A stretch of DNA of 64,000 bases from Mesorhizobium kowhaii (GCF_003253745.1 NZ_MZXV01000082.1:1-64000), one strand, 5' to 3'. Counted from the stretch's first letter, positions 35,068 to 44,120 are shown. Notes: generated by a model from the letters alone, not told the origin. A program made the numbers and translations.

Positions 35068-36480
35068 TTGACCAACGAAAACACTTTGCTCGGTACTGGG
35101 GAACTCTCTGGTTTCGCAGCACTTGGAATTACGGGCGCGCTGCTCAAGGCGACCCATGCCGCCGGCTTCACCGAGCCGAAGCCGATCCAGACCCAGGCGA
35201 TCCCGCCGCAGCTGGAAGGCCGTGACATTTTCGGCATTGCCCAGACCGGTTCGGGCAAGACCGCGGCCTTTGCGCTGCCGATCCTGTCGAAGATCATCGC
35301 TCTCGGCACCAAGCGCCGGCCGAAGACGGCGCGTGCGCTGATTCTGGCGCCGACGCGCGAACTCGCCGTGCAGATCGAGGACATGATCAAGTTGCTCGCC
35401 AAGGGCGCGCATGTCTCGACCGCGCTCGTGCTCGGTGGCGTCTCGCGCTTCAGCCAGGTGAAGAAGGTTGCGCCCGGCGTCGACATCCTGATCGCCACAC
35501 CAGGCCGGCTGACCGATCTGGTGCGTGAGGGCGACCTCGTGCTTGCCGACACCAAATGGCTGGTGCTGGACGAAGGCGACCGCATGCTGGATATGGGCTT
35601 CATCAACGACGTCAAGCGCATCGCCAAGGCGACCGCGCCCGACCGTCAGACGGTGCTGTTCTCCGCGACCATGCCAGCCGAAATCGCCGAACTGGCGAAA
35701 GGCCTGTTGAAGAACCCGATCCGCGTCGAAGTCGCCCCCCACAGCACGGCGGCAGCCGAGATTGTGCAGGGCGTCGTCTTTGCCCGCACCAAGCAGAAGC
35801 GCCAGGTGCTGTCGACCATGCTCGCCGACGAGGCGATGAAGTCCGTCATCATCTTTTCGCGCACCAAGCATGGTGCCGACCGGGTGACCAAGGACCTCGA
35901 GCGCGACGGCTTCAAGGCCGCCGTCATCCATGGCAACAAGTCGCAGAACGCCCGCCAGAAGGCGCTGAACGATTTCCGTGAGGGCTCGGTGCGCATTCTG
36001 GTGGCGACCGACATCGCGGCGCGCGGCATCGACGTGCCCGGCATCAGCCATGTCGTGAATTTCGACCTGCCGGACGAAGCCGAGAGCTATGTCCACCGCA
36101 TCGGCCGCACCGGCCGCAACGGTATGGACGGTATCGCCATCACGCTCTGCGATCCGTCGGAAAACAGCAAGCTGCGCCAGGTCGAGCGCATCATCCGCAC
36201 CAAGCTGCCGATCGTTGCCGACCATCTCGGCAGCCCTGATCCGCTGCGCAATCCGGCTGAAAAGAACGAGCGCTTCGAGCCGGCCAATGACCGCAACGGC
36301 AATGGTCGTCGCGACGGCAGGCGGCCCGGTGGCGAGAACAAGGGCAACGGCTTTGGCAAGAAGCGCTTCGGCGACAAGCCTGCCTTCGCTGGCGAGCGCA
36401 AGCCGGAAGGCGCCAAGCCTTTCAAGGGCAACAACAAGCGCCGCTTTGGCGGTAAGCGTCCGGCTGCGCGGGCTGCGTAA
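35068..36480 (+). CDS. RhlE-like DEAD-box ATP-dependent RNA helicase (DEGD variant)
   Basis: A 470-residue helicase. Motifs in order: Q motif (PKPIQTQAIP, 37-46), I (AQTGSGKT, 58-65), Ia (PTRELA, 95-100), II (DEGD, 168-171, instead of DEAD), III (SAT), V (ATDIAARGIDV) and VI (HRIGRTGR). The basic, asparagine/glycine-rich tail (about 390-470) probably binds RNA. The start appears to be TTG at 35068 (TNENTLLGTGELSGF). Likely roles are ribosome assembly or cold-related RNA unwinding. Confidence 0.92.
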   Translation: MTNENTLLGTGELSGFAALGITGALLKATHAAGFTEPKPIQTQAIPPQLEGRDIFGIAQTGSGKTAAFALPILSKIIALGTKRRPKTARALILAPTRELAVQIEDMIKLLAKGAHVSTALVLGGVSRFSQVKKVAPGVDILIATPGRLTDLVREGDLVLADTKWLVLDEGDRMLDMGFINDVKRIAKATAPDRQTVLFSATMPAEIAELAKGLLKNPIRVEVAPHSTAAAEIVQGVVFARTKQKRQVLSTMLADEAMKSVIIFSRTKHGADRVTKDLERDGFKAAVIHGNKSQNARQKALNDFREGSVRILVATDIAARGIDVPGISHVVNFDLPDEAESYVHRIGRTGRNGMDGIAITLCDPSENSKLRQVERIIRTKLPIVADHLGSPDPLRNPAEKNERFEPANDRNGNGRRDGRRPGGENKGNGFGKKRFGDKPAFAGERKPEGAKPFKGNNKRRFGGKRPAARAA

Positions 36481-36525
36481 GCCAGAACGCGTTGTAATCA
36501 GTCAAGCTTAGGCTGGCTGATTGCC

Positions 36526-36555
36526 CGTGAGTGACAAAGACGTGAGTGACAAAGA
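36526..36555. repeat. Perfect tandem duplication of 15 bp
   Basis: CGTGAGTGACAAAGA occurs twice head to tail just after the helicase gene and directly before the terminator. Likely a recent slippage duplication. Confidence 0.9.
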
Positions 36556-36590
36556 AAGGGCGGCTGAAGCGATGCTTCGGTCGCCCTTTT
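36556..36590. terminator. Bidirectional terminator between helicase and hydrolase genes
   Basis: AAGGGCGGCTGAAGC / GCTTCGGTCGCCCTTT pair with one or two mismatches, with T on the plus side and A (T on the minus strand) on the other. Serves both convergent genes. Confidence 0.85.
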
Positions 36591-36600
36591 CGTCTGGAGG

Positions 36601-37575
36601 CTACTTGGCCACCGCCTCGACCCAGACGGCGATCCTTTGCGCCAGAAAGGTCGTGGTCGATGGCGACAGTGCATCGCCGGCGATGACGTGGTTGTCGGGA
36701 TCGCCGGTGTCGTCGACCGGAACCAGTTCATGCGGCGCGCCCCAGCGCCCGGCGCTTTCGCGGGTGCGGTCTTCGCGCACCACTCTGTCGGAATCGGAGA
36801 AGATGAAGAGAGCCGGTATGGTCGCCTTTTCCACCGGCGCGGCGTAGGCGAGCTCGGTCAGCGCTGCCATCGGCAGTGTCGCGGCCATCGGATATTTGTG
36901 CGTCCAGAATTTCTCGTGCAGGGCGTTGCGGGTCGGAAAGCTGCGTTCCTTGCCGCCGACGAGCTCGGCAATCTGCTTGCCCCAGGGCATGGTCAGGATC
37001 TCGGCGCCGGACGCCTTGACGCCGAAATTCGGCGAGATGAACGCAATCGCCGCCACACCGTCCGACGCGCCCGGCTGCGTTGCCGCCCATGTCGCCAGCG
37101 AGCCGCCGGTCGAGGTCGAGATGACGATCACCTTGTCGCCGATCGCCCGGCCGATGGCGAGCGCCTCCTCATAATCGTTGATCCAGGCATTGACGCTGCC
37201 TTGCGTCATCGCCGCGCCGTCCTGCCCGTGACCAGTAAGGCGGGTGTAGAACAGATTGGCGTCGAGCTGGTCGGCCACCTCGTCCGGCAGCGGGCGGACC
37301 TCGCCCTTCGATGCGGAAAAGCCGTGGATATAGACGATCGACAGCGGCGTCCTGGCATGCACCATCGGATTGGCCCAGACGATCTCCTTCTCCAGCCCGT
37401 CACGGATTCCGGGTGTGGCGGCTTCTATCTTCGCCACATAGGCCTGCGGATCGTCGCCGATGACCGAGGGATCGAAACGGATCGTGGTGTCGACTTTGAC
37501 GCGCGGGCCAAGCACGAAAGCCAGTGCGAGGACAATGACAAGGCCCAGCACAGCAAGCACGATCCGTCGCCCCAT
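36601..37575 (-). CDS. Membrane-anchored alpha/beta hydrolase
   Basis: A 324-residue protein with an N-terminal anchor (RRIVLAVLGLVIVLALAFVL) and an alpha/beta hydrolase fold: oxyanion loop YIHGFSASKGEV, a nucleophile elbow that reads STSTGG (Ser in VISTSTGGSLATW), late acid LFIFSDSDRVV and a C-terminal DNHVIAGD histidine. The elbow differs from strict GXSXG. Probably an esterase or lipase facing the periplasm; substrate unknown. Start at 37575 (MGRRIV) has TGGAGT upstream. Confidence 0.85.
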   Translation of the reverse strand: MGRRIVLAVLGLVIVLALAFVLGPRVKVDTTIRFDPSVIGDDPQAYVAKIEAATPGIRDGLEKEIVWANPMVHARTPLSIVYIHGFSASKGEVRPLPDEVADQLDANLFYTRLTGHGQDGAAMTQGSVNAWINDYEEALAIGRAIGDKVIVISTSTGGSLATWAATQPGASDGVAAIAFISPNFGVKASGAEILTMPWGKQIAELVGGKERSFPTRNALHEKFWTHKYPMAATLPMAALTELAYAAPVEKATIPALFIFSDSDRVVREDRTRESAGRWGAPHELVPVDDTGDPDNHVIAGDALSPSTTTFLAQRIAVWVEAVAK

Positions 37576-37671
37576 CGCAGACTCCACGCAACAATTTCTC
37601 AGCCTATGGCGGCGGTCACAAACAGGCAACGCCCTGCCCGGAGAGGGGAGCCTGCCAATCTCGATGGCGTT

Positions 37672-38493
37672 CTATTCGCTTTGTGGCTTGCGGTCGTAGT
37701 GCAACGGCCGCGCCTTCCAACTGGTCATCAGGCTGATCACCCCTCTGCACAGCGGCCTCGGTAGCAGGCTGAGCAGTTTCAGAGGCCAGCTCAGCCGGCG
37801 CGGGAAGGTGACTTCGAAGCCGCCGGACTTGATGCCCCGGGCCATACGGCGCGTCGCGCGGCTGACCGGCATCAGCCCCGGCATCGGCAGCATGTTCTTC
37901 TCGGTCAGAGCGGTGTCGATGAAGCCCGGGTTGATCACCTGGATACGCACATTCATCTTGTCGAAGTCATATTTCAGCGACTCGGCCAGGATGTTGATCG
38001 CCGCCTTGGTGCCGCCATAGGCGGCCGTGGTCGGCCAGCCGAAATAGGCGGTGACCGAGCCGACCAGCACGACGTGGCCGCGTGCCCGCACACGCATGCG
38101 CTGGATGACGGGCACCAGGCCGTTGATGATGCCGAAATAGTTGACATCGAAGGACCGGTGAAAGTCGTTGACGACTAGATTTTCTCCCGGCGTCGAAATG
38201 TAGTTCCCGGCATTGAAGACGGCGAGCACGATAGGCCCGAGTTCCTTCTCGATCGCGGCGACGGTTTTTGCCATGCGCGGCTCGTCGGTGACATCACAGG
38301 GAAAGGCCGTGACACTGCCCGGCATCTGCGCGGTCTCGACGACAAGCGTGTCGATCGGATCGTCGTCGAGCGCTGTCACCGCGACGGCATAGCCCTGGGA
38401 CGCAAGATCCCTGGCCAGTGAACGGCCGATGCCGCTGCTGCCGCCCGTGATCCAGGCGACGCCGTGATTCGGATTGGCTCGATAGAGTGTCAT
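37672..38493 (-). CDS. Short-chain dehydrogenase/reductase
   Basis: A 273-residue SDR. The cofactor motif TGGSSGIG lies near residues 17-24, the NAG motif appears as VFNAGNYIS, and the catalytic YGGTK (Tyr and Lys spaced by three) follows LVGSVTAYFGWPTTAA. The C-terminal extension is basic (MARGIKSGGFEVTFPRRLSWPL), as in SDRs of the acetoin/acyl type. Substrate not determinable. Confidence 0.9.
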   Translation of the reverse strand: MTLYRANPNHGVAWITGGSSGIGRSLARDLASQGYAVAVTALDDDPIDTLVVETAQMPGSVTAFPCDVTDEPRMAKTVAAIEKELGPIVLAVFNAGNYISTPGENLVVNDFHRSFDVNYFGIINGLVPVIQRMRVRARGHVVLVGSVTAYFGWPTTAAYGGTKAAINILAESLKYDFDKMNVRIQVINPGFIDTALTEKNMLPMPGLMPVSRATRRMARGIKSGGFEVTFPRRLSWPLKLLSLLPRPLCRGVISLMTSWKARPLHYDRKPQSE

Positions 38494-38719
38494 GCTGCGC
38501 CCTGTCGACTTGTTCGTGCCTTGCTCTAGCGATGAAGAAATCGAATGAAAAGAGTGCTTTCATCACAGTGAGGAAATGAACTGTGGGCCATGAAGGCGAT
38601 ATTGAGAAGCGTCGGCGCGGCAACAGTGCCGCAAATGCGACTGGTCCAGACAAATTCTTGCCTTGAAACCGAAGCTTCGGGTTTCTACGGTTTCGGCGCA
38701 GCTACACAAGGAATCCTGA

Positions 38720-39754
38720 ATGCCCCGTTCTGTGATCGACGTGATCGGCAACACGCCTCTGATCCGCCTCAACAAAGCGTCTGAACAAACCGGTTGCGAG
38801 ATCCTGGGCAAGGCCGAGTTCATGAATCCGGGCCAGTCGGTCAAGGATCGCGCCGGTCTGTTCATCATCCGCGACGCCGAGCAGCGCGGGCTGCTGAAGC
38901 CCGGCGGCGTCATTGTCGAGGGAACGGCCGGCAATACCGGCATCGGGCTGACGCTGGTCGCCAAGGCGCTGGGATACCGCACCGTCATCGTCATTCCCGA
39001 CACGCAGAGCCAGGAAAAGAAGGACACCATCAAGCTGCTCGGCGCCGAGCTGATCGAGGTGCCTGCGGTGCCTTACAAGAACCCCAACAATTACGTGAAA
39101 CTGTCGGGGCGGCTGGCCGAGCAGATGGCGCGGACGGAGCCGAACGGCGCCATCTGGGCCAACCAGTTCGACAATGTCGCCAACCGCGACGGCCATATCC
39201 GCACCACGGCGCAGGAGATCTGGAACCAGACCGGCGGCAAGGTCGACGGCTTTGTCTCGGCGGTCGGCTCGGGCGGAACGCTGGCCGGCGTCGCCTTCGG
39301 ATTGAAAGCCAGGAGCAAGGACGTCAAGATCGCGCTCGCCGATCCGCTGGGGGCCGCGCTCTACAGTTTCTACACCAGCGGTGAGTTGAAGTCCGAAGGC
39401 AGCTCGATCACCGAAGGCATCGGGCAGGGGCGCATCACCGCCAATCTCGATGGCTTCACGCCGGATTTTTCATTCCAGATCCCGGACGAGGATGCGCTGC
39501 CGATCGTCTTCGACCTGATCCAGGAAGAAGGCCTTTGCGTCGGTGGCTCGACCGGCATCAACATTGCCGGCGCGATCCGTCTGGCACGCGAACTTGGGCC
39601 CGGCCACACCATCGTGACCATCCTTTGCGACTATGGCACGCGCTATCAATCGAAGCTGTTCAACCCGGAATTCCTGCGCGAGAAGAACCTGCCGATACCG
39701 GGCTGGATGGAGCAGCGGAGCACGATTTCGGTGCCGTTCGAAAAGGTCTCGTGA
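38720..39754 (+). CDS. cysK: Cysteine synthase A (O-acetylserine sulfhydrylase)
   Basis: A 344-residue PLP enzyme. Lys42 in MNPGQSVKDRAG is the Schiff-base lysine; EGTAGNTGIGLTLVAKALG and VGSGGTLAGVAFGLKA bind substrate and phosphate. It makes cysteine from O-acetylserine and sulfide. The 226-bp upstream gap has a CCGAAGCTTCGG palindrome but no riboswitch I can name. Its stop overlaps the next gene's ATG (TGATG). Confidence 0.95.
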   Translation: MPRSVIDVIGNTPLIRLNKASEQTGCEILGKAEFMNPGQSVKDRAGLFIIRDAEQRGLLKPGGVIVEGTAGNTGIGLTLVAKALGYRTVIVIPDTQSQEKKDTIKLLGAELIEVPAVPYKNPNNYVKLSGRLAEQMARTEPNGAIWANQFDNVANRDGHIRTTAQEIWNQTGGKVDGFVSAVGSGGTLAGVAFGLKARSKDVKIALADPLGAALYSFYTSGELKSEGSSITEGIGQGRITANLDGFTPDFSFQIPDEDALPIVFDLIQEEGLCVGGSTGINIAGAIRLARELGPGHTIVTILCDYGTRYQSKLFNPEFLREKNLPIPGWMEQRSTISVPFEKVS

Positions 39755-40497
39755 TGGCGCACCGGACCGAAGCGCTGTTTCGCGACGACGCCTATCTGCG
39801 CACGGCGGATGCCACGGTCGTTGCCGTCAACGACCGCGGCGGCATCATTCTCGACCGGACGATCTTCTACGCCACCTCGGGCGGCCAACCGGGCGATACC
39901 GGTTATCTCGAACGCGCCGATGGCAGCCGCATCGCCATCGCCGCCACCATTACGGGCGAGACCAAGGACGAGATCATCCATGTGCCGGCGCTGGAGCAGA
40001 GGGTTCCAGAGGTCGGTGATCGCTTGAGCCTGGCGATCGACTGGGAGCGCCGGCATCTTTTGATGCGCATGCACGCGGCTTGTCACCTGCTCACTGTGGT
40101 CTGCCCGTTCCCGATCACGGGCGCGTCTGTTTCCGAGGATGACAGCCGCGTTGATTTCGATATTCCCGACGCCAGCTTCAATAGGGAAGAGGTGACGGCG
40201 AGCCTGATGGATCTGGTGCGGGCCGATCACCCGATCTTCACCAGGCTGATCAGTGACGAGGAACTGGCCGCCAACCCCGGCCTGGTGAAATCCAAGAACG
40301 TCCGGCCGCCGGTCGGCACCGGTAAAATCCGCCTGGTCTGCATCGGTGACAACGCTTCGGTCGACAGCCAGCCCTGCGGCGGTACCCATGTCAAAAGCAC
40401 CGGTGAAGTCGACGAAATCCATGTCGGCAAGATCGAGAAGAAGGGCCGCGAGAACCGACGCTTCCGCATCCGCTTCGGCCCGATGCCGGCGAACTGA
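39754..40497 (+). CDS. Alanyl-tRNA editing domain protein (AlaX-like)
   Basis: A 247-residue free-standing editing domain related to the AlaRS/ThrRS second additional domain. The metal ligands are visible as HXXXH (RMHAACHLL) and CXXXH (QPCGGTHV). The N-terminal half matches the AlaRS C-proximal beta barrel (TIFYATSGGQPGDTGYL). It should hydrolyse Ser- or Gly-tRNA(Ala). It is translationally coupled to cysK, which links editing to amino-acid supply. Confidence 0.92.
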   Translation: MAHRTEALFRDDAYLRTADATVVAVNDRGGIILDRTIFYATSGGQPGDTGYLERADGSRIAIAATITGETKDEIIHVPALEQRVPEVGDRLSLAIDWERRHLLMRMHAACHLLTVVCPFPITGASVSEDDSRVDFDIPDASFNREEVTASLMDLVRADHPIFTRLISDEELAANPGLVKSKNVRPPVGTGKIRLVCIGDNASVDSQPCGGTHVKSTGEVDEIHVGKIEKKGRENRRFRIRFGPMPAN

Positions 40498-40598
40498 TGC
40501 ATGTCGCCCAAAAGTGGCCCCGGTTTGGGACAACGACATGCATAAAAACAAGACTTAAAGCGCGTCACCGGAACCCGTTTCAACGCGAAGCGCTTTAA
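40497..40598. repeat. Composite palindromic element, copy A
   Basis: Part 1 is a palindrome bounded by ATGCATGTCG / CGACATGCAT with inner CCCAAA / TTTGGG arms. After a short A-rich spacer, part 2 is a second hairpin with arms near AAAGCGCGT / GCGCTTTA. It begins inside the preceding stop codon and ends 38 bp before the sulfurtransferase gene. Copies B and C are at 51410-51494 and 54645-54747. Confidence 0.88.
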
Positions 40599-40635
40599 TC
40601 GGACAATCACCGCCAAAAGGCGAGCAGGAGAAAAA

Positions 40636-41487
40636 ATGGCCGAGGACAGTCCTTTCACCGTCGACGCGGATTGGCTGCAGCAGCGCCTCGGCGAGCCGGG
40701 TCTGACGATCATCGACGCATCCTGGTATCTCCCGGCGCAGAAGCGCGATGCGCGCGGCGAATACCAGGCCGCCCACATTCCGGGCGCACGGTTTCTGGAT
40801 CAGGATGCGGTTTCGGACCCGGATTCGCCGCTGCCGCATACGTTGCCGTCACCGCAGCATTTTGCCCAGTATGTCGGGTCGATGGGTGTTTCGGCCGACG
40901 ACACCATCGTCGTTTATGACGGTCCGGGTTTCTTCTCAGCGCCTCGGGCGTGGTGGATGTTTCGCGTGATGGGCGTCTTCCAGACCTATATTCTGGACGG
41001 CGGCTTCGATGGCTGGAAAGCGGCCGGCCGGCCGGTAACGGCCGAACCGACCAAGATCGCGCCAAGTGTGTTTCATGCCAATTTCGACGCCGGTCGCGTC
41101 GCCAGCCTCGCCGACATGCGCCGGATCGTCGATACCGGGGAAAGCCAGATCGCCGATGCCCGTGGACCGGGCCGCTTTTCCGGCACGGAGCCTGAACCGC
41201 GCGCCGGTATCCGCTCCGGCCATATGCCTGGCGCGCGCAATCTGCCCTATTCGGCGCTGTCGGAAAATGGCGAGCTGTTGTCGAAGGACCGCCTGCGCAA
41301 GGTGATGGAGGCGGCGGGCATCGATCTGTCGAAACCCGTCATCACTTCGTGCGGTTCCGGCATTACAGCCGCGGTGGCGACGCTGGCGCTGGAAACGCTT
41401 GGCCATACCGACAACAGGCTCTACGACGGTTCGTGGACGGAGTGGGGTGGGCGTTCCGACACGCCCGTCGTGACCGGCAAGGAATGA
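40636..41487 (+). CDS. sseA: 3-mercaptopyruvate sulfurtransferase
   Basis: A 283-residue tandem-rhodanese protein. The active-site loop near the C-terminus is SCGSGITAAV; the CG-S/T-G form marks mercaptopyruvate sulfurtransferases rather than thiosulfate rhodaneses. The interdomain ARNLPYSALSENGEL is typical. AGCAGGAGAA precedes the ATG. Near cysK and likely part of cysteine sulfur handling. Confidence 0.93.
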   Translation: MAEDSPFTVDADWLQQRLGEPGLTIIDASWYLPAQKRDARGEYQAAHIPGARFLDQDAVSDPDSPLPHTLPSPQHFAQYVGSMGVSADDTIVVYDGPGFFSAPRAWWMFRVMGVFQTYILDGGFDGWKAAGRPVTAEPTKIAPSVFHANFDAGRVASLADMRRIVDTGESQIADARGPGRFSGTEPEPRAGIRSGHMPGARNLPYSALSENGELLSKDRLRKVMEAAGIDLSKPVITSCGSGITAAVATLALETLGHTDNRLYDGSWTEWGGRSDTPVVTGKE

Positions 41488-42056
41488 AGACGATGGAAAA
41501 CGGCGCGCTGGAAGACATCGAAGTCACGGTGACGTTTCTCGAGATGCATGTGCCGCCGGCCTATTCGCCACCGGTGCCCTATAACCGTCAGGTCGCGCTG
41601 TTGAAGACCAAGGACATTCCCCTGCATTTCTACCGCTATTTGATGGACCGGGTGGGACGCAAATGGCACTGGGTCAATGTGCTGAGGCTGGATGACGACG
41701 AGCTTTCAGCCGGCATCCACCGCGAGGACCGCGACATCAGGGTGCTCTATCTCGACGGTGCGCCGGCCGGCTTCTTCGACCTCAAGCCGCATCTGCCGGA
41801 AGAAGTCGAACTCGCCTATTTCGGCATGATGGAACATGCGACAGGGCAAGGCATCGGCCGCTGGTTCCTGGGTGCGGCGATTGCAGCGGCGTGGTCGTAC
41901 GGGCCCAAGCGGGTGACGGTGCAGACCTGCACGCTCGATCATCCGGCGGCTTTGCCGCTCTACCAGAAGCTCGGCTTTGCACCGGTGGCGCAGAAGAAGG
42001 AAATCGTGCATCCGCTGACTTTCGGTGAACGCTCGGCCAGTGTCATGCGGCCGTGA
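41484..42056 (+). CDS. GNAT family N-acetyltransferase
   Basis: A 190-residue GNAT protein. The acetyl-CoA pyrophosphate loop reads TGQGIGRWFLGAAI, and VQTCTLDHPAALPLYQKLGF is the conserved motif B region. The start overlaps the sulfurtransferase stop (ATGA), so the pair is coupled. An alternative ATG lies three codons in. Substrate unknown. Confidence 0.88.
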   Translation: MKTMENGALEDIEVTVTFLEMHVPPAYSPPVPYNRQVALLKTKDIPLHFYRYLMDRVGRKWHWVNVLRLDDDELSAGIHREDRDIRVLYLDGAPAGFFDLKPHLPEEVELAYFGMMEHATGQGIGRWFLGAAIAAAWSYGPKRVTVQTCTLDHPAALPLYQKLGFAPVAQKKEIVHPLTFGERSASVMRP

Positions 42057-42155
42057 CATCAGCCAAAATCTGAATCATCCGCTAACGCGCAAGAATCGGG
42101 TGGGAAGCATCAGCCTGAGCGCATAATTTCCGGTCACGACACCGGAGATTTTACC

Positions 42156-42623
42156 ATGACCATTCAGTTCAAAGCTCTGCCGACCCGGGATGTCAGGGCC
42201 CTGCAGTTTGGCGGTCCCGATGCTTACGGCCATACGCCCGAGCGAAAGATTTCCGACGGGGACGGCATGCCTTGCCGGCACTGTCTGAAGAACATCGCCG
42301 CCGGCGACGCTTACCTCGTTCTGGCTTACCGGCCATTCCCGGACCTTCAGCCCTATGCCGAAACCGGGCCGATCTTCCTGCATGCCGAAGAATGCGACCG
42401 CGCCGCCGAGACCGAGGGGCTACCCGAGATTCTCGAAAGCCCCGACTACATCGTGCGCGGCTACGGCAGGGATAATCGTATCGTCTACGGCAGCGGCGGT
42501 GTCATCCCGACCGGAGCAATTGCTGCGCGAGCCGAAACTTTGTTCGAGCGCGACGATATCGCCTATGTCCATGTCCGCTCGGCGCGCAACAATTGCTACC
42601 AGTGCCGCATCGAGCGCGCATGA
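42156..42623 (+). CDS. DUF1203 family protein
   Basis: A 155-residue protein (MTIQFKALPTRDVRALQFGG ...). The pattern PCRHCLKNIAAGDAYLVLAYRPF, GPIFLHAEECDR and the C-terminal ARNNCYQCRIER are typical of DUF1203. Four conserved cysteines in CXXC pairs suggest metal binding. Function unknown. Confidence 0.85.
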   Translation: MTIQFKALPTRDVRALQFGGPDAYGHTPERKISDGDGMPCRHCLKNIAAGDAYLVLAYRPFPDLQPYAETGPIFLHAEECDRAAETEGLPEILESPDYIVRGYGRDNRIVYGSGGVIPTGAIAARAETLFERDDIAYVHVRSARNNCYQCRIERA

Positions 42624-42744
42624 GGCATCAGAACCGCCGGGCGGAGAGGGCTTGTCGTACTCCCGTCGCACAATCGCGCTAGAAAGCGATTGTCGATCGA
42701 TTTGCCGACCGCGGATGAACCGGCGGCAAATCTCGATATCGAGG

Positions 42745-42770
42745 AAGCGGGGCTTTGGCTCCGCTTTTTT
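42745..42770 (+). terminator. Terminator after the DUF1203 gene
   Basis: AAGCGGGGC / GGCTCCGCTT stem with a TTT loop, followed by six T. About 120 bp past the stop. Confidence 0.8.
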
Positions 42771-42791
42771 GTTGCCCGTCGTCAGGTTAAG

Positions 42792-42819
42792 AAAAAACCC
42801 GCCGGAATGAACCGGCGGG
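42792..42819 (-). terminator. Terminator after ald
   Basis: CCCGCCGG / CCGGCGGG stem with six-base loop; on the minus strand it is followed by a T run at 42797-42792. Confidence 0.9.
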
Positions 42820-42848
42820 CTGACGGGAGGTCGCTTTTAAAGGTGAAA

Positions 42849-43964
42849 TCAGGCCGCGAGAACGGCTTTCGGCTCAACCAGTTCATAGCCGAGCGCCTCG
42901 GCAACCGCGCGGTTGGTGATCTTGCCCTTGTGGACATTGAGGCCGTTGCGCAGGTGGTGGTCGTCGACAAGCGCCTTCAGGCCCTTGTCGGCAAGCTGCA
43001 GGCCATAGTGAAGCGTCGCGTTGTTGAGCGCGTGGGCTGACGTGACCGGCACCGCGCCGGGCATGTTGGCGACGCAGTAATGGATGACGCCGTCAACCTC
43101 GTAGGTCGGCTCGGCGTGGGTGGTGGCGTGCGATGTCTCGAAGCAGCCGCCCTGATCGATGGCGACGTCGACCAGCACGGAACCCTTCTTCATGCCCGAG
43201 AGCATCTCGCGCGAAACCAGCTTGGGTGCCGCGGCGCCCGGAATCAGCACGGCGCCGACGACGATGTCGGCCGAAAAGCACTCTTCCTCGAGCGCCTCGA
43301 CGGTCGAGTAACGGGTGTGCACCCGGCCGGCAAAAAGGTCGTCGAGCTGGCGCAGGCGCGGGATCGAGCGGTCGATAATGGTGACGTCGGCGCCGAGACC
43401 CGCCGCCATCCTGGCCGCGTGTAGGCCGACGACGCCGCCGCCGAGCACGGTGACCTTGCCGGGCAGCACGCCGGGCACGCCGCCGAGCAGCACGCCGCGG
43501 CCGCCATTGGCCTTCTGCAGCGCCGTGGCGCCGGCCTGGATCGACAGCCGTCCGGCGACTTCCGACATCGGCGCCAGCAACGGCAGGCCGCCACGGTCGT
43601 CGGTCACGGTCTCGTAGGCGATTGCGGTCACGCCGGAAGCGAGCAGGCCCTTGGTCTGCTCCGGATCCGGAGCCAGGTGGAGATAGGTATAGAGAATCTG
43701 GCCTTCGCGAAGCTGCGCCCATTCATTGGGTTGCGGCTCCTTGACCTTGACGATCATGTCCGACTTGGCGAACACGTCGGCTGCCGTCTTGGCGATCGTT
43801 GCGCCAGCCGCGCGGTAGGCGTTGTCATCGGCGCCGATGCCGGCGCCGGCGCCGGTCTCGACCAGCACTTCATGGCCATGGGCGACATATTCGCGAACCG
43901 AGCCCGGCGTGAGGCCGACGCGATATTCGTGGTTCTTGATTTCCTTGGGGCAGCCGACGCGCAT
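42849..43964 (-). CDS. ald: Alanine dehydrogenase
   Basis: A 371-residue enzyme catalysing NAD-linked interconversion of alanine and pyruvate plus ammonia. MRVGCPKEIKNHEYRVGLTP, YTYLHLAPDPEQTKGLLASG, the Rossmann loop VLGGGVVGLHAARMAAGLGA and VDVAIDQGGCFETSHATTH are conserved. It is divergent from an Lrp/AsnC regulator, the arrangement known for aldA/aldR in Rhizobium. Confidence 0.97.
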   Translation of the reverse strand: MRVGCPKEIKNHEYRVGLTPGSVREYVAHGHEVLVETGAGAGIGADDNAYRAAGATIAKTAADVFAKSDMIVKVKEPQPNEWAQLREGQILYTYLHLAPDPEQTKGLLASGVTAIAYETVTDDRGGLPLLAPMSEVAGRLSIQAGATALQKANGGRGVLLGGVPGVLPGKVTVLGGGVVGLHAARMAAGLGADVTIIDRSIPRLRQLDDLFAGRVHTRYSTVEALEEECFSADIVVGAVLIPGAAAPKLVSREMLSGMKKGSVLVDVAIDQGGCFETSHATTHAEPTYEVDGVIHYCVANMPGAVPVTSAHALNNATLHYGLQLADKGLKALVDDHHLRNGLNVHKGKITNRAVAEALGYELVEPKAVLAA

Positions 43965-44039
43965 TGTCTTCTCCTGATCCGGCCCTTTGGGCTCGTTTCC
44001 CTGTATCAGTAGAGTGAACCACGAATCGCTGTGCAGGTG

Positions 44040-44107
44040 TTTGCGAATGCGCTTGCGCGAACAGCTCGGTTTCGATAATCGTTGCGCAAAATAGTGGAAT
44101 ATTCGCA
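44040..44107. promoter_or_regulatory. Candidate AldR operators in the ald/aldR gap
   Basis: Two imperfect dyads built from TGCG half-sites: TTTGCGAATGCGCTTGCGCG near 44040-44061, and one at 44083-44107 whose arms are TGCGCAAAAT and ATATTCGCA around GTGG-type spacer. Their place in the 156-bp divergent gap, next to an Lrp-type gene, makes them likely regulator sites. Confidence 0.5.
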
Positions 44108-44120
44108 GGATTCACGAAAA

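Noticed and set aside
38494..38719. SAM-type riboswitch upstream of cysK
   Set aside because: A CCGAAGCTTCGG palindrome and nearby repeats exist, but none of the conserved SAM-II or SAM-V core was seen.
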